Assembly: GCF_040371945.1 (NCBI RefSeq)
Contig: NZ_BAABWS010000004.1
Coordinates: 43,149-107,148 of the forward strand
Reading direction: 5' to 3'
Length of the DNA: 64,000 bases
Origin: Litorivita sp040371945
GTDB taxonomy: Bacteria; Pseudomonadota; Alphaproteobacteria; Rhodobacterales; Rhodobacteraceae
Of the stretch, positions 58,386 through 64,000 are shown in pieces (position 1 is the first letter of the stretch; every line of letters starts with the position of its first letter). The notes under the pieces are model-generated. The model worked only from the letters and a program-made list of their open reading frames with translations. It ran no database searches and was not told the DNA's origin. The position numbers and the translations under genes are program-made.

Positions 58386-59372
58386 ATGAAACACACATTT
58401 CTAACGGCTGCGGCGATGGCCGCGGCGATGGGGGCCGCGTCGCTGGCGCAGGCCACCGAATTGCGCCTGTCGCACCAATGGTCGAACAAAGACGTGCGCC
58501 ACCAAGTGGCCCAGATGGTCGCCGATGATGTGGCCGCCGCGAAGGTCGATCTGGAGATCAAGATTTTCGGATCCAAATCCTTGTTCAAGCCGCGCGAGCA
58601 ATACCGTCCGCTGAGCCGAGGGCAATTGGATATGACGGTTCTGCCGCTGAGCTATGCGGGCGGGCAGCAGCCAGCGTTCAACCTCACCTTGATGCCCGGT
58701 CTGGTGAAGAACCACGATCACGCCGCACGGCTCAGCGCCTCGCCCTTCATGAAGGCGCTCGAAGAAAAAATGGCCGAAGACGATGTGATGGTTCTGGTGC
58801 ATGGTTATCTTGCGGGCGGTTTTGTCGGCAAAGACAAATGCATCACCAAACCCGAAGACGTGGCCGGATTGCAAACCCGCGCGGCGGGCAAAGCCTTTGA
58901 ACAAATGCTCGCAGGGGCAGGGGCCTCGATCGCGTCGATGGCCTCGTCGGAAATCTACAACGCCATGCAAACGGGGATTTTGAGCGCGGCGAATACGTCC
59001 TCCTCCTCCTTCGTGTCCTACCGCATTTACGAACAGGCGGCATGCTATACGCCTGCGGGGGATGTGGCGCTTTGGTTCATGTATCAACCGCTCTTGATGA
59101 ACAAATCGACCTTTGAGGGGCTGAGTGAAGCGCAGCAAACCGCGCTGTTGGAGGCGTCGAAGAAAGCGCAGGCCTTCTACTTGGCCGAGGCCAAAAAGCA
59201 AGATGCCGCATCGGTCGAAGTCTTTGAAAAGGCGGGCGTCGAGATCGCCAATATGTCGGCCGAGGATTTCGCCGCATGGCGCGCCATCGCGCAAGAGACC
59301 TCCTATAAATCCTTCGTTGAGGAAGTCCCCGACGGGCAGGCCTTGCTGGATATGGCGCTCGCCGTCGAGTGA
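58386..59372 (+). CDS. matP: Malonate TRAP transporter solute-binding protein
   Basis: The 328-residue protein starts after GGGAGG with a signal peptide (TFLTAAAMAAAMGAASLAQA). It shows the DctP fold: ELRLSHQWSNKDVRHQVAQMVADDV, then DKCITKPEDVAGLQTRAAGKAFEQML with the ligand-binding Arg. Malonate is inferred as ligand from the operon, since malonyl-CoA ligase and decarboxylase follow. It is the first gene after the MatR operator. Confidence 0.9.
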   Translation: MKHTFLTAAAMAAAMGAASLAQATELRLSHQWSNKDVRHQVAQMVADDVAAAKVDLEIKIFGSKSLFKPREQYRPLSRGQLDMTVLPLSYAGGQQPAFNLTLMPGLVKNHDHAARLSASPFMKALEEKMAEDDVMVLVHGYLAGGFVGKDKCITKPEDVAGLQTRAAGKAFEQMLAGAGASIASMASSEIYNAMQTGILSAANTSSSSFVSYRIYEQAACYTPAGDVALWFMYQPLLMNKSTFEGLSEAQQTALLEASKKAQAFYLAEAKKQDAASVEVFEKAGVEIANMSAEDFAAWRAIAQETSYKSFVEEVPDGQALLDMALAVE

Positions 59373-59450
59373 TGCAAAACCGGCGGTGGCCCTGATCGGC
59401 CGCCGCCCACCCCACAGGCAAATTCTCTAATCTTTGGAAGGAAAGCTGTC

Positions 59451-59999
59451 ATGGCTGGCCAAAGCTCTGCTGCTGCGTCGCGCACCGGCAACAACCTCTT
59501 TTTGCGCGGCGTCGCGGCGCTTTCGACTGTCGCGGGCTGGTGCTCTGCGGCGATGATTGTCGCCGCGGTTGCGATCACCTGCCAGATGATTTTCGTGCGC
59601 TTCGTGCTCAACACCTCGACCATCTGGCAAACCGAAGCGGTGATCTATCTCGCCATCGGCGCCACTTTGGTTGGCCTGCCCTATGTGCAGCGCTTGCGCG
59701 GGCATGTGAATGTGGATCTGATCCCGCTGATGTTGCCGCAAAAGATGCGCTACTACATGTGTCTGGCGACGCTGTCGCTGTCGATCGTGATGGTGGCGAT
59801 CTTGCTCTTTTACGGCTACGAGCATTGGCATCTGACCTTCGAGCGCAATTGGAAATCGGACACGGTTTGGGGCGTGCGGCTCTGGATCCCCTATCTGGCG
59901 CTGCCCGTGGGATTTGGGCTTTTCTTGCTGCAACTGATTGCTGATCTGGTCGCTGTGATCCTCAAGATCGACGCGCCCTTCGGTTTGGAGGGGCAATAA
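59451..59999 (+). CDS. matQ: Malonate TRAP transporter small permease
   Basis: The 182-residue membrane protein has four helices (ALSTVAGWCSAAMIVAAVAITCQMIF, VIYLAIGATLVGLPYVQRLRGHVNVDLI, LATLSLSIVMVAILLFYGYEHW, LWIPYLALPVGFGLFLLQLIADLVAVIL). The GHVNVDLI element after helix two is the DctQ signature. AAGGAAAG precedes the ATG. Its TAA shares one base with the start of the large permease (TAATG). Confidence 0.9.
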   Translation: MAGQSSAAASRTGNNLFLRGVAALSTVAGWCSAAMIVAAVAITCQMIFVRFVLNTSTIWQTEAVIYLAIGATLVGLPYVQRLRGHVNVDLIPLMLPQKMRYYMCLATLSLSIVMVAILLFYGYEHWHLTFERNWKSDTVWGVRLWIPYLALPVGFGLFLLQLIADLVAVILKIDAPFGLEGQ

Positions 60000-61315
60000 T
60001 GGATCCTCTCTTCCTCGGCGCGGTTGTCGCCCTTTCAACCATCTTTATCCTGTTCTCCGGCGTCTCGGTGGCCATCGGGCTGTTGATCGTCTCGACCGGC
60101 TTTTTGCTGATCTTCGACGGGCTGCGCTCGCTGGAGCTTTTGCCCGAAATCCTCTTTGGCAAGCTGGACAACTTCGCGCTGCTTTCGATCCCGATGTTCA
60201 TCATCATGGGATCGTCGATCTCTTCGACTCGCGCGGGGGCGGATCTTTATGAGGCGCTTGAACGCTGGCTCACCCGTGTGCCGGGAGGGTTGGTGATCTC
60301 CAATCTGGGAGCTTGCGCGCTCTTTGCGGCCATGTCGGGATCAAGCCCCGCAACCTGTGCGGCAATCGGCAAAATGGGCATCCCCGAGATGCGCAAACGC
60401 GGCTATCCCGACGGGGTGGCGGCAGGCTCGATTGCGGCGGGCGGTACGCTTGGTATCTTGATCCCGCCCTCGGTGACGATGATCGTTTACGGCATCGCCA
60501 CAGAGACCTCTATCGGGCGGCTCTTTCTCGCAGGGGTCATTCCCGGATTGCTTTTGGTGCTCTTGTTCATGATCTGGTCGCTCTATTCGACATGGCGGTC
60601 GGGCGACAAACAATTGCTCAGCTCCGGCACCTATAGCTGGCGCGAGAAATTCGAGATTTTGCCGCGGGTCCTGCCGTTCTTGGCGATCATCGTCGGGGTG
60701 CTTTACGCCATGTATGGCGGCATCGCGACGCCGTCCGAAACCGCGGCGGTGGGCGCGCTTTTGTGCCTGGCCATTGCGATGGTGATCTACAAATTATGGA
60801 ATCCGCGCGATTTGTGGGTCATCTTGCGCGACAGCACCAAAGAAAGCGTGATGATCCTCTTTATCATCGCGGCGGCGGGCGTGTTTTCCTATATGTTGTC
60901 GAGCCTGTTCATCACGCAATCCATCGCCGAATGGATCGGCACTTTGGATGTGAACCGCTGGGTCCTGATGGGGTTTGTGATGTTGTTCTTGCTCGTGGCG
61001 GGGTTCTTTTTGCCGCCCGTTGCGGTGATCTTGATGGCCGCGCCGATCCTTTTGCCGATCATTACAACGGCGGGGTTTGACCCGATCTGGTTTGCCGTGG
61101 TTTTGACCATCAATATGGAGATCGGCTTGATCTCGCCGCCGGTGGGGTTGAATCTTTATGTGATCAACGGAATCGCGCCGGATATCTCGCTTAAGACGAT
61201 CTTGCTCGGCTCCTTGCCCTTTGTCGCCTGTATGGTGCTTGCCATCATTTTGCTGTGCTTCTTTCCCGGCCTTGCGACGTGGTTGCCCGACGCGGTGATG
61301 GGAGGCGCGATATGA
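59999..61315 (+). CDS. matM: Malonate TRAP transporter large permease
   Basis: The 438-residue DctM-type protein carries FALLSIPMFIIMGSSISSTRAGADLYEAL, ALFAAMSGSSPATCAAIGKMGIPEM, AAGGTLGILIPPSVTMIVYGIATETSIGRLFLAGVIPGL and the late EIGLISPPVGLNLYVINGIAP. These are all family signatures. It overlaps the upstream gene by 1 bp and the downstream decarboxylase by 4 bp, so transport and catabolism are translationally linked. Confidence 0.94.
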   Translation: MDPLFLGAVVALSTIFILFSGVSVAIGLLIVSTGFLLIFDGLRSLELLPEILFGKLDNFALLSIPMFIIMGSSISSTRAGADLYEALERWLTRVPGGLVISNLGACALFAAMSGSSPATCAAIGKMGIPEMRKRGYPDGVAAGSIAAGGTLGILIPPSVTMIVYGIATETSIGRLFLAGVIPGLLLVLLFMIWSLYSTWRSGDKQLLSSGTYSWREKFEILPRVLPFLAIIVGVLYAMYGGIATPSETAAVGALLCLAIAMVIYKLWNPRDLWVILRDSTKESVMILFIIAAAGVFSYMLSSLFITQSIAEWIGTLDVNRWVLMGFVMLFLLVAGFFLPPVAVILMAAPILLPIITTAGFDPIWFAVVLTINMEIGLISPPVGLNLYVINGIAPDISLKTILLGSLPFVACMVLAIILLCFFPGLATWLPDAVMGGAI

Positions 61316-62559
61316 GCTATTTCAGCGGGTTGATCTCGACGGTTTTCGAGCGGCGCTATCGCAAGGCGCGGTCAAGCGAGGTGGACGGGCGCACCACCAC
61401 GGAACTCTGCGCCGCCCTGCTGGGCAGTCATGGCGAGATTTCCGGCGTTGCTTTGGCGCGCAACATTCTGGATCGTTACGCGGGCATGAACCTTGAAGAG
61501 AAAGCCGCGTTTTTCGACTTCATGATCCATGAGATGGAGATCGTCCCTGAGGATGTGACCGCCGCCCTTCATGCCTATCAAGAGGCGCCGAGCAAAAAGA
61601 CCTATCTCGCCTTTGCCGATGCCTGCGAGCCGCGCAGGCAAGAACTCGCGCGCCGTCTCAACCAAGTGCCGGGCGCGACGGGGCAGCTTGTCTCGATGCG
61701 GATGGATTTGTTGGGCCTGATGAAAGAGCACCCGCATCTTGGCCCGCTCGATGTCGATTTCAAACATCTGTTTTCGTCATGGTTCAATCGCGGGTTTTTG
61801 GTTCTGCGCCCGATCAATTGGGACAGCCCCGCCAATATCTTGGAGAAAATCATCGCCTATGAGGCGGTGCATTCGATCGACAGCTGGGATGATCTGCGCC
61901 TGCGGCTCAAACCCAGTGACCGGCGCTGTTTCGGGTTTTTTCACCCCGCGATGGGCGACGAGCCGTTGATTTTTGTCGAAGTGGCCCTGACCAAGGGCAT
62001 ACCCAATTCGGTCCAAGGGTTGCTTGCGGAGGATCGCAGCGCGATTGACGCCGAAGAGGCCAATACTGCGGTCTTCTATTCGATCTCCAACTGCCAATCG
62101 GGACTGGCCGGCATCTCGTTTGGCAATTCCTTGATCAAGCAGGTGGTGGCCGACCTGTCCAAAGAACTGCCGTCCCTGACAACATTTGTGACGCTCTCGC
62201 CCATTCCTTCGCTCAACCGATGGATCGCGCAAGCGGGCCACGGCGCGCCAAAGACCGAGGACGACGCAGCCTTGGCGGCTTATTATCTGACGCAGGCCAA
62301 ACGCGCCGATGGCATGCCCTATGATCCGGTCGCGCGGTTTCATCTTGGCAATGGTGCGATGGTTCATGCGGTGCATGCCGAGGCCGACACCTCCGACAAC
62401 GGGCGCGCGCAATCCAATGGCACGATGGTCAACTACCTCTACGACCTGAACCAGATTTCCCAAAACCACGAGCAGTTTGTGGGCGAAAAAACCGTGGTGG
62501 CCTCGGAGGGTGTAAGAACCCTGAGCGCCTCGGTGGCCCCTCAAAGCCAAGGAGTTTGA
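61312..62559 (+). CDS. matA: Malonyl-CoA decarboxylase
   Basis: The 415-residue protein matches malonyl-CoA decarboxylase across its length: N-terminal helical domain (RNILDRYAGMNLEEKAAFFDFM), then an acetyltransferase-like catalytic domain. The latter includes GFFHPAMGDEPLIFVEVALTKGIP, the Ser region TLSPIPSLNRW, and HLGNGAMVHAVHAEADTS with the catalytic His. It converts malonyl-CoA to acetyl-CoA and CO2. The ATG overlaps the permease stop by 4 bp, and the next ATG overlaps its stop by 1 bp. Confidence 0.95.
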   Translation: MSYFSGLISTVFERRYRKARSSEVDGRTTTELCAALLGSHGEISGVALARNILDRYAGMNLEEKAAFFDFMIHEMEIVPEDVTAALHAYQEAPSKKTYLAFADACEPRRQELARRLNQVPGATGQLVSMRMDLLGLMKEHPHLGPLDVDFKHLFSSWFNRGFLVLRPINWDSPANILEKIIAYEAVHSIDSWDDLRLRLKPSDRRCFGFFHPAMGDEPLIFVEVALTKGIPNSVQGLLAEDRSAIDAEEANTAVFYSISNCQSGLAGISFGNSLIKQVVADLSKELPSLTTFVTLSPIPSLNRWIAQAGHGAPKTEDDAALAAYYLTQAKRADGMPYDPVARFHLGNGAMVHAVHAEADTSDNGRAQSNGTMVNYLYDLNQISQNHEQFVGEKTVVASEGVRTLSASVAPQSQGV

Positions 62560-64000
62560 TGATGACAAACCCTCTTTATGACCGGCTATTCGGCCAGCAT
62601 CTCGGCAAGGACACGGCGTTTTTGCAAATGACCGATGGCGCGGTGATGACCCATGACGCCTTCTTGCAGCTGGCCGCGCAATATGCCCATGTGCTCATCG
62701 ATCTGGGCGTGACATCGGGCGAGCGGGTCGCGGTGCAAATTGCCAAATCATCGCAGGCCTTGGCGATCTATGCCGCCTGTGTGCAGGCCGGCATCGTGTT
62801 CTTGCCGCTCAATACTGCCTATACCGCTGATGAGGTCGCCTATTTCGTCAAGGACAGCGGCGCGCGCGTTTTGCTTTGCGACGAGAGCCGCCGTGGCGCG
62901 CTTGACCCCGTCGCGCAAGACTGCGGTGCGGCGCTGGAGACGATGAATGCCGATGGCAGTGGCAGTTTCGCACAGCGCGCCGAACCGATGCCCGTCCGTT
63001 TCGACACGGCGGCGCGCGGCGCCGATGATCTGGCGGCGTTTTTGTACACCTCCGGCACCACGGGGCGCTCGAAAGGCGCGATGCTGACGCAGGGCAATCT
63101 GCTCTCCAATTGCGAGACACTGACCGCCGAATGGCGCTTTACGTCCGAGGATGTATTGCTGCATGCTTTGCCAATTTTCCACACTCATGGCCTGTTTGTG
63201 GCGACGAACATCAGCTTGCTGGCGGGGGGCAAGATCCTGTTCTTGCCCAAGTTTGATGTTGATACGGTTCTTGATCTGATGCCGCAGGCCAGCGCCATGA
63301 TGGGCGTGCCGACCTTTTACACGCGTCTGTTGGACGATCCGCGCTTCACCCGCGAAATGGCGCAGCATATGCGCCTGTTCATCTCCGGCAGCGCACCGCT
63401 TTTGGCCGAAACCCACCTTGAATTCGAGGCCCGCACCGGTCACCGGATATTGGAACGCTATGGCATGACCGAAACCAATATGAATACCTCAAACCCCTAT
63501 GACGGCGCGCGGCGCGCGGGCACGGTGGGCTTCCCCTTGCCGGGTGTGGAGGTGAAAATCACCGATGCCGCCACTGGCCGAACCCTGCCGCAAGGCGAGA
63601 TCGGAGCCATCGAAGTGCGCGGGCCGAATGTCTTTAAAGGCTATTGGCAGATGCCCGAGAAAACCGCCGAGGAATTGCGCGAGGACGGGTTTTTCATCAC
63701 CGGCGATCTGGGCCAGATTGACGAAGACGGCTATCTTCATATCGTCGGGCGGAGCAAGGATTTGATCATTTCGGGGGGCTATAACATCTACCCCAAAGAG
63801 ATCGAAATGCTGCTTGATGAACAAGACGGTGTTTTGGAAAGCGCAGTGATCGGCGTGCCCCATCCCGATTTCGGTGAAACCGTGGTGGGTATTTTGGTGG
63901 CGCGCGGGCAGGGGGTTTTGGACCTTGAGCGCATCAAGGCAGGTATCACCGGATCACTGGCGCGGTTCAAACATCCGCAACAATTGATCGTGGTGCCGCA
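62559..64000 (+). CDS. matB: Malonate-CoA ligase (MatB), 3' end beyond the window
   Basis: The frame starts ATGATG at the decarboxylase stop and runs off the right edge after ~480 codons without a stop. It shows the adenylate-forming motifs YTSGTTGRSKGAMLTQGN, GDLGQIDEDGYLHIVGRSKDLIISGGYNIYPKEIE, and the MatB-specific A5 region ERYGMTETNMNTSNPYDGARRAGTVGFPLPG. MatB forms malonyl-CoA from malonate, ATP and CoA, feeding the decarboxylase. Only the extreme C-terminus with the A10 lysine is missing. The second ATG at 62562 is an equally possible start. Confidence 0.94.
   Translation, partial: MMTNPLYDRLFGQHLGKDTAFLQMTDGAVMTHDAFLQLAAQYAHVLIDLGVTSGERVAVQIAKSSQALAIYAACVQAGIVFLPLNTAYTADEVAYFVKDSGARVLLCDESRRGALDPVAQDCGAALETMNADGSGSFAQRAEPMPVRFDTAARGADDLAAFLYTSGTTGRSKGAMLTQGNLLSNCETLTAEWRFTSEDVLLHALPIFHTHGLFVATNISLLAGGKILFLPKFDVDTVLDLMPQASAMMGVPTFYTRLLDDPRFTREMAQHMRLFISGSAPLLAETHLEFEARTGHRILERYGMTETNMNTSNPYDGARRAGTVGFPLPGVEVKITDAATGRTLPQGEIGAIEVRGPNVFKGYWQMPEKTAEELREDGFFITGDLGQIDEDGYLHIVGRSKDLIISGGYNIYPKEIEMLLDEQDGVLESAVIGVPHPDFGETVVGILVARGQGVLDLERIKAGITGSLARFKHPQQLIVVP

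Overview
The window is GC-rich, gene-dense DNA with short overlapping genes, TRAP and peptide ABC transporters, many CoA-linked enzymes and a VPLPA-type sorting signal. This points to an alphaproteobacterium, most likely Rhodobacterales (Roseobacter/Paracoccus relatives); that assignment is inferred from gene style, not from a marker gene. The left edge cuts what looks like the end of a ParB/RepB-type partition gene, and a ccdAB module follows a few kb later, so the replicon may be a plasmid or chromid. No rRNA, tRNA or CRISPR array was seen.

Layout. 1-7.5 kb: partition-gene tail, a perfect 17-bp inverted repeat, an operon of regulator, vanadium-haloperoxidase/PAP2-like protein with a (Gly-Gly-Leu)10 N-terminus, and subtilase; then two small unknown genes, a strong terminator, ccdAB and a SpoIIAA-like protein. 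7.5-22 kb: catabolic island 1 (acyl-CoA ligase/enoyl-CoA hydratase fusion, SDR, carboxylesterase, CaiB CoA-transferase, LysR regulator, alpha/beta hydrolase, peptide-type ABC importer with a fused permease-ATPase). 22-24 kb: an insertion-sequence graveyard with two decayed IS6-like elements and the C-terminal stump of a TRAP permease. 24-41 kb: catabolic island 2 (TRAP importer, two acyl-CoA ligases, an AMACR-like racemase, nitronate monooxygenase-like enzyme, MarR regulator, SDR, acyl-CoA dehydrogenase, crotonase, double CaiB protein, SCP2-type thiolase with DUF35 partner, MaoC hydratase). It reads as a complete beta-oxidation-like route for an imported, possibly branched or cyclic, carboxylic acid. 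A 10-11-10 palindrome recurs at two of its promoters.

41-52.7 kb is the most unusual part. A PLP decarboxylase, an unknown protein and a class III nucleotide cyclase form one operon, facing a Crp-like regulator. Next comes a VPLPA-CTERM exported protein and three tandem paralogues that look like the TULIP-fold P47 family (known from clostridial neurotoxin loci), followed by a 242-residue protein whose layout is faintly gasdermin-like. A 36-bp exact copy of part of ccdA lies between the first two P47-like genes. 52.7-57.6 kb holds a GbsR/MarR-type regulator and an RND efflux pair. 57.6-64 kb is a textbook malonate operon, matR / matPQM-matA-matB, with a perfect TCTTGTATACAAGA operator; matB runs off the right edge.
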